A stretch of DNA of 64,000 bases, taken from Acidisarcina sp. Its GTDB lineage: Bacteria > Acidobacteriota > Terriglobia > Terriglobales > Acidobacteriaceae. The stretch is from assembly GCA_035539175.1 (NCBI GenBank), contig DATLIY010000007.1:1178001-1242000 (forward strand), written 5' to 3'. Positions 18,158 through 26,862 of this stretch are shown here, one piece after another (position 1 is the stretch's first letter; the number at the start of each line of letters is the position of its first letter). The notes below the pieces were generated by a model that worked only from the letters and a program-made list of their open reading frames with translations, had not been told where the DNA came from and did no database searches. Made by a program: the position numbers and the translations under genes.

Positions 18158-18337
18158 CTATTCCTCGCTTTGGGTCAACAGATCGCCGAGCGTCGTCTTA
18201 TGCCTTCCCTTGCGTTTCTTCTCCCTTGCCTGGTCGTCGAGGATCTTCACCGGCTTGGGCTGCCCCACCACATCGCGGGCGTTGGATTTGACCGCCTTCG
18301 TCACGGAAAACTTCTTGATTCTCTTTTTCGTGGCCAA
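18158..18337 (-). CDS. Small basic protein (59 residues) with TTG start
   Basis: Encodes MATKKRIKKFSVTKAVKSNA, then RDVVGQPKPVKILDDQAREK and KRKGRHKTTLGDLLTQSEE. The start is TTG, strongly supported by GAGGGAAGGAAAAC before it. The protein is lysine/arginine-rich at both ends of a short acidic centre, with an acidic C-terminal tail. It has no signal or membrane segment, so it is probably cytoplasmic and may bind nucleic acid. It is divergent from the zinc-ribbon gene and points toward the omega-like gene. I do not know its function. Confidence 0.65.
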   Translation of the reverse strand: MATKKRIKKFSVTKAVKSNARDVVGQPKPVKILDDQAREKKRKGRHKTTLGDLLTQSEE

Positions 18338-18431
18338 GTTTTCCTTCCCTCGCTATCTGCAGACCAGTTTGCCGCTCCTCCGCGAGTATGGAATACTTTT
18401 GCGCGGAAGTGTTGGAAAGTGGGTCCCCTCT

Positions 18432-18704
18432 ATGGAAGAACGCGATTTTTTTGATGAGAAGCCGGAAATGCGCACTCATACCCTTACCTGTCCCCACTGC
18501 GGCAAGACGGACGAGTACCAGCTTGGCTGGCTGGTACGCCGCAAAAAGAACAGCCTGCCGCGGAATGCGGACGAACGCGATCGTGCGCGGTTTGCCAAGG
18601 CGCAATCCTACATGGTCCGCACCGATGACATGCTGGCATGCAAGAACATTCGCTGCCGCAAGCGCTTTGAGGTTGCCGGGGTGCAGTCGGTAGCCTTTCT
18701 GTAA
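18432..18704 (+). CDS. Small zinc-ribbon protein
   Basis: A 90-residue protein with two cysteine pairs: LTCPHCGKTDEYQLGWL near residue 20 and ACKNIRCRKRFEV near the C-terminus, spaced as in a zinc ribbon. The frame is open 540 bases upstream, but that part has no protein character; the ATG at 18432 gives the sensible start. The ribosome binding site is weak. Possible nucleic-acid binding; unrecognised family. Confidence 0.6.
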   Translation: MEERDFFDEKPEMRTHTLTCPHCGKTDEYQLGWLVRRKKNSLPRNADERDRARFAKAQSYMVRTDDMLACKNIRCRKRFEVAGVQSVAFL

Positions 18705-18921
18705 TGCAGTTCCCAGCCCGGTGCGGTCGTGAGACATGCGGCTCTTCCTCATGAGACCGTGCCGGCCTGTTCCTCTGACGGGAAATCGTTCGCGCCAATG
18801 CGATTCCCTGATGCAAGCAGACATGTTCCTGTTGTAGTATGCCTCGAATGAATCGCCGTTCACTTCTGCGGCGATCGGGTCCAGATCGTTAGTCGCCAGT
18901 CCATCCGGCGAGAGAGATGAA

Positions 18922-19692
18922 ATGAAGATCCTGGTATGCATCAAGCAGGTTCCGCAGAAGGACGCGCCCCTCAAGCTCAACGACTCCGGCACATGGATAC
19001 GGGAGGATGTCTCCTACGAGGTCAACGAACCGGACGCCTACGCCCTTGAAGAGGCTCTCCGCCAGAAGGAGAAGCATGGCGGGGAGGTCGTGGTCGTCAC
19101 GGCAGGTCCGGCCCGCTCCCAGCAGGTGCTGCGCGAGGCGCTGGCCAAGGGCGCTGACCGGGCCATCCACCTGGAAGACGATCGTTTTGCCACGCTGGAC
19201 TCCACCAACACCGCGCGCGCGATTGCCGCGGCAATCTCCGGTGAAGAATTCGACCTGGTGGTTACGGGATTGCAGTCCGACGACTACGGCGCTGCGCAGA
19301 CCGGCGTGTTGCTGGCGGAGATCCTGGGATGGCCGCATGCGACCATCATCATCGGGATTGAAAAAACCGGCTCCGGCGTGCGCCTGAAGCGCGAACTTGA
19401 GGCGGGCCACTACCAGTTCATCGATATGCCGCTGCCCGCCGTGCTTACCATCCAGAGCGGCATCAACAAACTACGCTACGCCACCCTGATCGGCATTAAG
19501 CAGGCGAAGATGAAGCCCATGCGCAAGGTGACCTATAGCGAAGTGGAAGCAAAGCTTAGCGGCAACCGGCAGCAGATCGAGCGCCTGTACGTCCCGGTAA
19601 AACAGAAAAAGACAGAGATGCTGGAGGGCGCCCCCCCCGAGGTGGCCAGGAAACTGGTTGAGCAGCTGCGCAACACGGTTCACGTGATTTAA
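18922..19692 (+). CDS. etfB: Electron transfer flavoprotein beta subunit
   Basis: A 256-residue EtfB (MKILVCIKQVPQKDAPLKLN, EVNEPDAYALEEAL, GADRAIHLEDD, VVTGLQSDDYGAAQTGVLLAE, LPAVLTIQSGINKLRY). It forms a heterodimer with EtfA that collects electrons from acyl-CoA dehydrogenases and related enzymes. First gene of a four-gene group with a 2-TM protein, etfA and the quinone oxidoreductase. The ATG follows AGAGAGATGAA. Confidence 0.95.
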   Translation: MKILVCIKQVPQKDAPLKLNDSGTWIREDVSYEVNEPDAYALEEALRQKEKHGGEVVVVTAGPARSQQVLREALAKGADRAIHLEDDRFATLDSTNTARAIAAAISGEEFDLVVTGLQSDDYGAAQTGVLLAEILGWPHATIIIGIEKTGSGVRLKRELEAGHYQFIDMPLPAVLTIQSGINKLRYATLIGIKQAKMKPMRKVTYSEVEAKLSGNRQQIERLYVPVKQKKTEMLEGAPPEVARKLVEQLRNTVHVI

Positions 19693-19825
19693 TCTGGGGT
19701 GCCGCAGGAGGAGGGCAATCGATCGTCCCCGGCGGTACGAAGCAGTGGTACAAAGCAGGTGGATTTGCTCTAGAATCGAAAATCGAACAGGCGCGGTCGG
19801 CAGGATCGCGCGGGAGAAATGCAGG

Positions 19826-20101
19826 ATGGCGAACATGAATCTTCCCCTTGAAGAACGTAACCTGACTCCCGATCAGGTGACCGCCGTTGACCGTCGCAGG
19901 CAGTGGGGCCTGGTCTTGCAGGTGATCGCTGGCCAGTGCGCCTTCTTTGCGGTGCTGCTGACGGTGTGGGCAGGACAGGACCTGACCTACTCACCAACGT
20001 GGAAGTATCCTATGGCGTACTACATGGTCTTGGTCGGCATTATCGCCGTCATCACCGGCGCCTACGGCACCTGGCTGCGTCGCGGATCTCCCGAGTTCTA
20101 A
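19826..20101 (+). CDS. Small two-helix membrane protein inside the etf operon
   Basis: A 91-residue protein with an acidic N-terminus (MANMNLPLEERNLTPDQVTA) and two membrane helices (about residues 27-49 and 63-83, VLQVIAGQCAFFAVLLTVWA and MVLVGIIAVITGAYGTWL). It lies between etfB and etfA in the same direction, 73 bases before etfA. The frame opens at 19745, but the ATG at 19826 is the natural start. A membrane anchor or partner for the electron-transfer proteins is possible but inferred only from position. Confidence 0.7.
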   Translation: MANMNLPLEERNLTPDQVTAVDRRRQWGLVLQVIAGQCAFFAVLLTVWAGQDLTYSPTWKYPMAYYMVLVGIIAVITGAYGTWLRRGSPEF

Positions 20102-20174
20102 GAACGAGCGGGCAGCTCTAAAAGAAAACAAACCGGGAGAGAACACGTTGGCTGCTCCCCAAAAAGAAGGGCCC

Positions 20175-21164
20175 ATGGCAGATAGCATTTTCGTTGTTGC
20201 GGAGCAGCGGGAAGGCAAGCTGAACCGCACTTCTTTTGAGACCATTGCCGCAGCGCAGGCCATAAGCAAAGAAACAGGTTGGCCGGTCGAAGTAGTCGTC
20301 GTGGGAGAAAACCTCGACGCGGCCGCAGCCGAGCTCGCCACCAGGAACGTTGCTCGCGTGTATGCACTCGAAGCTCCCGCCCTGGCCGCCTACACCTCGG
20401 ACGCCTACGTCTATGCGTTGAAGAATTTTTTCGCGGAGAAACAGCCGAAACTGGTACTGCTGCCGCACACCTACCAGGTGCGCGATTTTGCCCCGCGCCT
20501 CGCGCTGGCTCTCGATCGCACGCTTATTTCGGACTCTGTCGGTTACAAATACGAAGGTGGGAAACTGCTCTTCACGCGGCAGATGTTTCAAGGTAAATTC
20601 GCGGCAGACGTCTCCTTCGTGGGCGAGGCTCCCTGGCTGGCGACGCTGCAAATCGGCGCGTTTCGCGGAGATCTCGCCGAGCCCGGCTCCGCCGCCGTGG
20701 AAAAAGTAACAGCTTCGGTTGCAGAAGCCGCTCCCCGCGTCGTACCCCACGAAATCTTCCAGGAAGAGAAGCAGGCCGTCGATCTCTCGCAGGCGGAGGT
20801 CATCGTCGCCGTGGGCCGCGGCATCAAGGAGCAGAAGAACATCGCTCTCGCTGAGGAGTTGGCCGAAGTGCTGGGTGGTGAACTGGCGGCCTCGCGCCCT
20901 ATCTGCGACAACGGATGGCTTCCACTCGATCGTCAGGTGGGAAGCTCCGGCCAGACGGTCGCGCCCAAGCTGTACGTCGCCCTCGGCATCAGCGGCGCCA
21001 TCCAGCACATCGTCGGCATGAAGGGTTCCCGCACCATTGTCGCGATCAACAAGGACGCGGAGGCTCCCATCTTTGAGATTGCGGATATCGGCATTGTCGG
21101 CAACCTCTTCGACATCGTGCCCGCCGTGACTGCGGAGATAAAGAAGGCCAGGGCGGGAGCATAG
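20175..21164 (+). CDS. etfA: Electron transfer flavoprotein alpha subunit
   Basis: A 329-residue EtfA. The C-terminal FAD-binding region is typical: [41 protein letters not shown] and [19 protein letters not shown], then [20 protein letters not shown]. The ATG at 20175 ([17 protein letters not shown]) follows GAAGGG; a TTG at 20148 is an alternative nine residues longer. Partner of the etfB gene upstream. Confidence 0.95.
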   Translation: MADSIFVVAEQREGKLNRTSFETIAAAQAISKETGWPVEVVVVGENLDAAAAELATRNVARVYALEAPALAAYTSDAYVYALKNFFAEKQPKLVLLPHTYQVRDFAPRLALALDRTLISDSVGYKYEGGKLLFTRQMFQGKFAADVSFVGEAPWLATLQIGAFRGDLAEPGSAAVEKVTASVAEAAPRVVPHEIFQEEKQAVDLSQAEVIVAVGRGIKEQKNIALAEELAEVLGGELAASRPICDNGWLPLDRQVGSSGQTVAPKLYVALGISGAIQHIVGMKGSRTIVAINKDAEAPIFEIADIGIVGNLFDIVPAVTAEIKKARAGA

Positions 21165-21257
21165 GCAGGCTCGCGCCGGTGCAGAGTCTCCAACCATCTC
21201 TACGCATCTCACGAAACATGCATACCGCAGCCTTTACACCTGGACGGGCGAGGCTCC

Positions 21258-23036
21258 ATGATCCACTTTCGCAAACCGCTTGAAGGCATCGAACGCCCGC
21301 AGATGGAGGCTGACGTCGTCATCGTTGGCGGCGGTCCGGCGGGCATGGCCTGCGCGTTGCGCCTCTCGCAATTGATTGACGCACACAATGCAGCGCACCC
21401 CGACGCGCCTCTCGCCAAAGACAATATCTATCTGCTGGAGAAGGCCAGAGAAGTGGGCCAGCACTGTCTCTCCGGAGCGCTGCTCGATCCGCGTTCCATG
21501 CGCGAACTGCTGCCTGGCTTTGAGAGCGAAGCGCCGATCGATGGCGAGGTGACGAAGGAATCCGTCTGGTTTTTGACAGAGAAGGGCCAGCACAAACTGC
21601 CCATCGTCCCGCCGCCGCTACGCGATCACGGCAACTACGTGATCTCCATCAACCGCTTCGTCAAGTGGCTGGGGCAGAAGGTGGAAGAAGCCGGCATCAC
21701 GGTGTTCACGGGCTTTGCCGCATCGGAATTGCTCTTCGACGATCTCTCCGTCTCCGGGCGCGTCATCGGCGTGCGCACCGACGACAAGGGCGTGGACAAG
21801 GAGGGCCGCCCCAAGGCGAACTTTGAGCCGGGTTACGATCTGCGCGCGAAGATTACCGTGCTGGCCGAGGGCTCGCGTGGCTCCTGTGCACGACAGTTGA
21901 TTGAGCGGCAGAAGCTCGAAGATCCCGAACACGCGCAGACTTACGGCGTCGGCATCAAGGAGTTGTGGGAGATTCCCGCAGGCCGCGTCGCCCCGGGCGA
22001 AGTGATCTACACCATGGGCTATCCGCTCACCACGCATGAGTATGGCGGCGCGTGGATCTATGGAGTCAGCGGCGGAAACGGGAACACGCTCGTATCCGTC
22101 GGATACGCCGTCAGCCTGGATTACGAAGACCCGCGCACGGATCCGCACCACGTCTTTCAGGACTTCAAGCTGCATCCTTTCGCACGCCATATTCTCGAAG
22201 GCGGCAAGATGACGCGCTATGGCGCGAAGAGCTTTCCCTACGGAGGATGGCTCACCATGCCGCGGCTCGCCGGCGATGGCTGGATGCTGCTGGGAGACTC
22301 CGCCAGCTTTCTGAATTCGCAGCGCCTGAAGGGCATCCATCTCGCGATCAAATCCGGAATGCTGGCGGCGGAGACAGCCTTTGACGCTTTGCTGAGCGGC
22401 AATACATCAGCGTCGCAACTCGGCGACTATAAACATCGCGTCGATCGAAGCTGGATTCGCGAAGAGCTGTATCCTGTGCGGAATTTTCATCAGGCCTTCG
22501 AATACGGATTGGTGGATGGCCTTGCCAGGGTGGCCGTTCAACAGGTGCTGGGAGGAAAGAACCTCGGACCCGACTTCTGCAACACGGCCGGATACCTGCA
22601 CATGAAGCATGCCGACGAGTTGAGCATCTGGGGCGACAAACGCGCGCACTTTCTGGGCAACGCCAAGGGAGATGGCAAGCTCACCTTTGACCGGCTGACG
22701 GACGTCTACCACTCCGGCACACGCCACGAAGACGACCAGCCCACCCACCTGGTCATCTCGGATCTGAACATTTGTAACAATACCTGTGTCAAAGAGTTCG
22801 GAAACCCCTGCCAGTACTTCTGCCCGGCAGCGGTATACGAAATGGTGGAAGAGGCTGCTCCTGCGACGAATGGCGAATCGCCGGGCAGTGCTGCTTCGTC
22901 AAAGCCGTCGAAGCAGCTCCATATCAATTTCGCCAACTGCGTGCATTGCAAGACCTGCGACATCATGGACCCCTACCAGATCATCACCTGGGTTCCACCC
23001 GAAGGCGGCGGAGGGCCAAATTACGACGGCATGTAA
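21258..23036 (+). CDS. Electron transfer flavoprotein-ubiquinone oxidoreductase
   Basis: A 592-residue flavoprotein that passes electrons from EtfAB to the membrane quinone pool. N-terminal FAD-binding motif VVIVGGGPAGMACALRL (residues about 20-36), the ETF-QO core (AREVGQHCLSGALLDPRS, YGVGIKELWEIP, PYGGWLTMPRLAGDGWMLLGD), and a C-terminal 4Fe-4S region with CPAAVYE and NCVHCKTCDIMDPYQIITW. A short Ala/Ser-rich insertion lies between these cysteine groups. ATG with GAGG upstream; 93 bases after etfA. Confidence 0.95.
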   Translation: MIHFRKPLEGIERPQMEADVVIVGGGPAGMACALRLSQLIDAHNAAHPDAPLAKDNIYLLEKAREVGQHCLSGALLDPRSMRELLPGFESEAPIDGEVTKESVWFLTEKGQHKLPIVPPPLRDHGNYVISINRFVKWLGQKVEEAGITVFTGFAASELLFDDLSVSGRVIGVRTDDKGVDKEGRPKANFEPGYDLRAKITVLAEGSRGSCARQLIERQKLEDPEHAQTYGVGIKELWEIPAGRVAPGEVIYTMGYPLTTHEYGGAWIYGVSGGNGNTLVSVGYAVSLDYEDPRTDPHHVFQDFKLHPFARHILEGGKMTRYGAKSFPYGGWLTMPRLAGDGWMLLGDSASFLNSQRLKGIHLAIKSGMLAAETAFDALLSGNTSASQLGDYKHRVDRSWIREELYPVRNFHQAFEYGLVDGLARVAVQQVLGGKNLGPDFCNTAGYLHMKHADELSIWGDKRAHFLGNAKGDGKLTFDRLTDVYHSGTRHEDDQPTHLVISDLNICNNTCVKEFGNPCQYFCPAAVYEMVEEAAPATNGESPGSAASSKPSKQLHINFANCVHCKTCDIMDPYQIITWVPPEGGGGPNYDGM

Positions 23037-23164
23037 GTGGCTCGATCTACACAAGGTTGCTCTTTGAGACTCCGCACATGGGCTGACGGCTCGCGCCCTG
23101 TAAAAGGAAGCTCCATCTGAAAGCTGGCATCTGGCGTCCGCATCGAATAAAGTTAAAGGCCACG

Positions 23165-24241
23165 ATGTCTACACCAGCCTATAGCGCGGCGACGACGTCT
23201 TCTTCCCTGCCGAAGCAGCGGCTCACGGATAGCCACGGCCGCGCGATCACGGATCTCCGCGTTTCGATCACCGACCGCTGCAACTACAAGTGCGTCTATT
23301 GCCGAACCGGCAACGAAGGGGCGCAGTACGCCGAGCTGCCCATCGCCGATTATCTCCGGCTCATCCGCGTCTTTGTGTCGCTGGGGATTGAGAAGGTCCG
23401 GCTCACCGGCGGCGAGCCTCTGTTGCGCAAGGGGCTGCTGGATCTGGTCCGCGAGCTGGCCGGTTTACGCACGAGCTTCTCCCCTGAGGGTGACCGGCTC
23501 GGGCAGGCAGAGGGCCGTCCTCTGGATATCGCCGTCACCACCAACGGCCATCTGCTGGCCGAGCTGGCCCAGCCGCTGAAGGATGCTGGCCTGTCGCGGG
23601 TTACCGTCAGCATGGACGCGGTCGATCCTGCCACCTTCGCCCGCATCACCCGCGTTCCCAAAAGCTTTGAGCAGGTATTGGCCGGACTGCGTGCGGCAAA
23701 GCGCGCTGGCCTCGCTCCCGTCAAAGTAAATTGCGTGCTGCTGCGAGGCTTTAACGAAGACCAGATTCCGGGGTTTGCCCGATTCGCCCGGGAAGAGGGC
23801 GTCGTGGTCCGCTTTATTGAGTTCATGCCGCTTGAAGAGGATCGGCTCTGGACGCCCGCCACAGTGGTTCCCATCGCGGAAGTGATTGAGCGATTGAGCC
23901 ATTTCCGCCCCGTCGTAGCGCTGGAGCCCACCCACGCCAGCGAGACCGCCTGCCGCTATACCTTCGACGATGGCATCGGAGAGGTGGGCATCATCGCTCC
24001 GGTATCGCAGGCCTTCTGTGGGCAGTGCAGCCGCGTTCGCCTGACGTCCGATGGAAAGATCCGCACCTGCCTCTTTTCCCAGTCGGACCACGACCTGTAT
24101 GGCGTCGTACGCCGCGGGGGAACGGACGCCGAAGTTGCTGATTTCATTGTGTCAACCATTGTGAAGAAGGAAGCGCGCCACCATATCGGCGAGCCTGGAT
24201 TCCTGAAGCCCTCGCGGAGCATGGTGCACATAGGCGGTTAA
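23165..24241 (+). CDS. moaA: GTP 3',8-cyclase (molybdenum cofactor biosynthesis)
   Basis: A 358-residue radical SAM enzyme that makes the first intermediate of molybdopterin synthesis from GTP. N-terminal cluster CNYKCVYC (Cys39, 43, 46), RLTGGEPLLRKGL for SAM, and the C-terminal second cluster FCGQCSRVRLTSDGKIRTCLF. It ends in the Gly-Gly needed for activity. Other moa genes are not in the window. About 20 extra residues follow the LVRELAGL segment compared with short homologues. Confidence 0.96.
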   Translation: MSTPAYSAATTSSSLPKQRLTDSHGRAITDLRVSITDRCNYKCVYCRTGNEGAQYAELPIADYLRLIRVFVSLGIEKVRLTGGEPLLRKGLLDLVRELAGLRTSFSPEGDRLGQAEGRPLDIAVTTNGHLLAELAQPLKDAGLSRVTVSMDAVDPATFARITRVPKSFEQVLAGLRAAKRAGLAPVKVNCVLLRGFNEDQIPGFARFAREEGVVVRFIEFMPLEEDRLWTPATVVPIAEVIERLSHFRPVVALEPTHASETACRYTFDDGIGEVGIIAPVSQAFCGQCSRVRLTSDGKIRTCLFSQSDHDLYGVVRRGGTDAEVADFIVSTIVKKEARHHIGEPGFLKPSRSMVHIGG

Positions 24242-24332
24242 GTCGATACCTGTTACGACGATACTTGGGGGCTCAATCTCGAACCTTCTGTGGCAGAATC
24301 ATTCTGACAACGAGTACCGAGGGATGAACGAG

Positions 24333-25403
24333 ATGGGTGCCAACCCCAAGCCGCTGCCGGGAGACGGTCCGCTTCACGACCTGATGGTCTTCCACAACGT
24401 GGCACGCGCGCTCACGTCATCGCTCGATCGCGACTCCATTCTTCGGGCCATCATGCAGCAGATGGAGCGCTTTTTTCAGCCGGATACATGGTCCGTCCTG
24501 CTGGTGGACGAGGACAGGAAAGATCTTTTCTATGCCGTGACCGTGGGCAATCCCGATCCAAAGCTGGACGAGAAGCGCATCAGGATCGGAGAGGGCATCG
24601 CCGGCTGGGTCGCCCAGCATGGAGAGACGCTGATTGTCCCGGAACTTGGTCAGGACCCACGCTTTATCTCCGAAACAGAGGCCATCTCGACGGGAGTACG
24701 AACGGTTGTGTGCATCCCATTGCGCTCCCGTTCGCGTACGCTTGGCGTGATTCAGCTCTTCAACTGCCGCCTGGACAGGCTGACGGATTACACGATTTCG
24801 TTCCTGCACGTGCTCTGCGACTATGCAGCCATCGCGGTCGAAAATTCCCGTTCCATGGAGCGCATCCAGGAGCTGACCATTACCGACGACTGCACAGGGC
24901 TGTATAACGTGCGCCATCTCTACACCACCTTGGGCAAGGAGATTGAGCGCGCCCGGCGATTCAAGGATCAGTTCAGTTTGATCTTCATCGATCTGGACCA
25001 CTTTAAGGAAGTCAACGACAGGTATGGACATCTTTCAGGGAGCCGCCTGCTCGCCGAGATAGGCCAGCGCGTACGCTCGCAGGTCCGTTCCGTCGATTCC
25101 GCCTTCCGCTATGGAGGGGATGAGTTCGTGGTGCTGCTGCCGGGTACACGGAAGTTCGAAGCCACGCAGACTGCCCAGCGGTTGTGGCAGTCGCTGCGAT
25201 CGGCGGATTATCTCGCCAGCGAAGGTCTGCACCTCAGGATCTCGGCAAGCTTCGGGGTGGCAACCTTCCCCGAGGACGGCTACTCCATTCACGAAGTCAT
25301 CGGGGCTGCGGACGAGACGATGTACATGGTAAAAAATGCTCGTCGGGATGCTGTCGGCATTGCCGGCAATCCAACTCTGTTCAATCTCTTACCTGAGATC
25401 TAA
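24333..25403 (+). CDS. Diguanylate cyclase with GAF sensor domain
   Basis: A 356-residue signalling enzyme expected to make cyclic di-GMP. A GAF domain (about residues 15-165, LTSSLDRDSILRAIMQQME to the helix before IQELTITDDCTGLYN) precedes a GGDEF domain with intact active site YGGDEF and, five residues before it, RSVD, a product-inhibition I-site. No membrane segment, so cytoplasmic. The ATG at 24333 has GAGGG nine bases upstream; an ATG at 24324 is too close to it. Convergent with the next gene, six bases apart. Confidence 0.93.
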   Translation: MGANPKPLPGDGPLHDLMVFHNVARALTSSLDRDSILRAIMQQMERFFQPDTWSVLLVDEDRKDLFYAVTVGNPDPKLDEKRIRIGEGIAGWVAQHGETLIVPELGQDPRFISETEAISTGVRTVVCIPLRSRSRTLGVIQLFNCRLDRLTDYTISFLHVLCDYAAIAVENSRSMERIQELTITDDCTGLYNVRHLYTTLGKEIERARRFKDQFSLIFIDLDHFKEVNDRYGHLSGSRLLAEIGQRVRSQVRSVDSAFRYGGDEFVVLLPGTRKFEATQTAQRLWQSLRSADYLASEGLHLRISASFGVATFPEDGYSIHEVIGAADETMYMVKNARRDAVGIAGNPTLFNLLPEI

Positions 25404-25409
25404 CGTCTG

Positions 25410-26414
25410 CTAGGGCCTGCTATTGCCCGACAGAGGTTGCACCGGCATTCGGGCATTCAGATTTTCCGGGGCCGTCGGATCAATCCGGAAATCCCACACC
25501 GACAGATTCACCTCTTTCGGGGAAACGATCTCCATCAGGGCGTATTCGCCAATGTCCAGCGGCTGTCTGGGGGTGAGCTTCATCCAGTGCTTTCCCGGAA
25601 GGATCTCCGCCGTGGTCTCGATCACGTCCTCGGAGTGGGAAACCTTGCCCAGCGCGCTGACGTTGACCGAGCCGATGACACGGACGTCCTTCCGCGTCTG
25701 CGCTCGAACAATGGCATAGCGGCTGCTGGGGGAGCTCTGCCCCTTCTCGTGTTTGCTGGATCCTGCCCCATTGGTTTCGACGGTAAGAGCATCCGTTGGC
25801 GCGGTATCCGGCTGATCGGTATCCAGACTCACGTAGAGCACGGGATCGTTGACGTGAAGCTGCACCTTGGAACGCGCTCCGTCGATCCGGATCTGCGACT
25901 TCAGACCGCCCAGAGGATTGAGGGTGCTGCGCAGCATGTTGTGCGCTCGGTCGCGGTTCACGTCGCCGTTGTTCTGGTCCACGCGCACCAGCTCCGGCTG
26001 CGCATGGAAGGTATCCAACGCCCACACGCCATCCTCATCCGGCAGACGCAGTCCGGGGGCAACCGTTGGCATCCGCAGATTCTCTTCCATGCGTTCCTGC
26101 TGTTCTTCCTTGTCAATCTCCGCCGCGGCCTGGGAGCCCGGCGAAGCATCGGCATTTGCCTTGTCAGCGGTTCCCGGGGCATGGTCCCGCGCCCACTTCT
26201 CGGTCGCCACCCAGTCCACCAGGCTTGAGGGCAACTCCTCCCACTGCCCGGCGCGCTCGGCGCTTATGTAGCGGACTCGATCCCCCACAACTTCATAGCG
26301 GCGGGTGATCTGATAGGAGCCGTCCTTCAGGATCAGCCGCTTATTGGGTGCCTGCGACAGCAAGGGAACGATTGCCAGGACCAGAAAGATTGCGAGATAA
26401 CGAAAACGGATCAT
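25410..26414 (-). CDS. Secreted hypothetical protein
   Basis: A 334-residue protein with an N-terminal signal (MIRFRYLAIFLVLAIVPLLS). After it comes LILKDGSYQITRRYEVVGDRVRYISAERAGQWEELPSSLVD in two short pieces, a pattern seen in acidobacterial proteins with a short SH3-like strand pair. The middle is acidic and charged; the C-terminus is beta-rich and ends in a Pro/Asn tail. No enzyme motif recognised. The frame continues 15 codons upstream, but the ATG at 26414 gives a clean signal peptide. Confidence 0.7.
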   Translation of the reverse strand: MIRFRYLAIFLVLAIVPLLSQAPNKRLILKDGSYQITRRYEVVGDRVRYISAERAGQWEELPSSLVDWVATEKWARDHAPGTADKANADASPGSQAAAEIDKEEQQERMEENLRMPTVAPGLRLPDEDGVWALDTFHAQPELVRVDQNNGDVNRDRAHNMLRSTLNPLGGLKSQIRIDGARSKVQLHVNDPVLYVSLDTDQPDTAPTDALTVETNGAGSSKHEKGQSSPSSRYAIVRAQTRKDVRVIGSVNVSALGKVSHSEDVIETTAEILPGKHWMKLTPRQPLDIGEYALMEIVSPKEVNLSVWDFRIDPTAPENLNARMPVQPLSGNSRP

Positions 26415-26488
26415 AGGACGTCTCTTAGACGAGGTTCGCCTGGGGAAGTTTGCAGGCATCTCTGTTATATGCTTTTAGTGGGGACGAT

Positions 26489-26797
26489 TTGCGGAAACTG
26501 ATACGCCAATTCGAGGAGGCCCGTTGGGGCTGGGCGCACTGGGCGGCTATCGCCTGCATCCTGCTGCTGGTTTCCGCCGCGACCGTACAGGTTGCCCATG
26601 CGCACCCCCTGACCAAGGCACCTGAGCATTGCCAGATCTGCCTGTCTTTTCACTCCGCACTACCTGCCCAGGTAGCCACCGCGCAGGTATATACCGCTGT
26701 TTGCGTCTTCGATTCCAGGTGGTACTCCGAAGATGTTCCAGCGCGTTTTGTGGCCTTCTCTCTGTCCAACCGTCCTCCCCCCCTGCCGCTTGCGTAG
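26489..26797 (+). CDS. Small exported His/Cys protein (DUF2946-like) before a TonB receptor
   Basis: A roughly 102-residue protein. A hydrophobic segment (IACILLLVSAATVQVAHAH) ends in a likely signal cleavage, followed by HCQICLSFHSALP, where two Cys and flanking His resemble the metal-binding motif of DUF2946-type proteins found beside metal-related TonB receptors. TTG at 26489 with GGGGA upstream is a reasonable start; TTG at 26450 is an alternative. It ends 65 bases before the receptor gene. A metal role is inferred from the motif and neighbour. Confidence 0.6.
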   Translation: MRKLIRQFEEARWGWAHWAAIACILLLVSAATVQVAHAHPLTKAPEHCQICLSFHSALPAQVATAQVYTAVCVFDSRWYSEDVPARFVAFSLSNRPPPLPLA

Positions 26798-26862
26798 ATG
26801 CCCCCTTGGGGGGTCAAGCCCGGGCCTATAAGGACCAGATATCCGCAGCAGACAGGAGCCAC

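Noticed and set aside
17892-18431. Upstream extension of the zinc-ribbon frame
   Set aside because: The added 180 residues have no family resemblance and overlap the better-supported basic 59-mer on the other strand.
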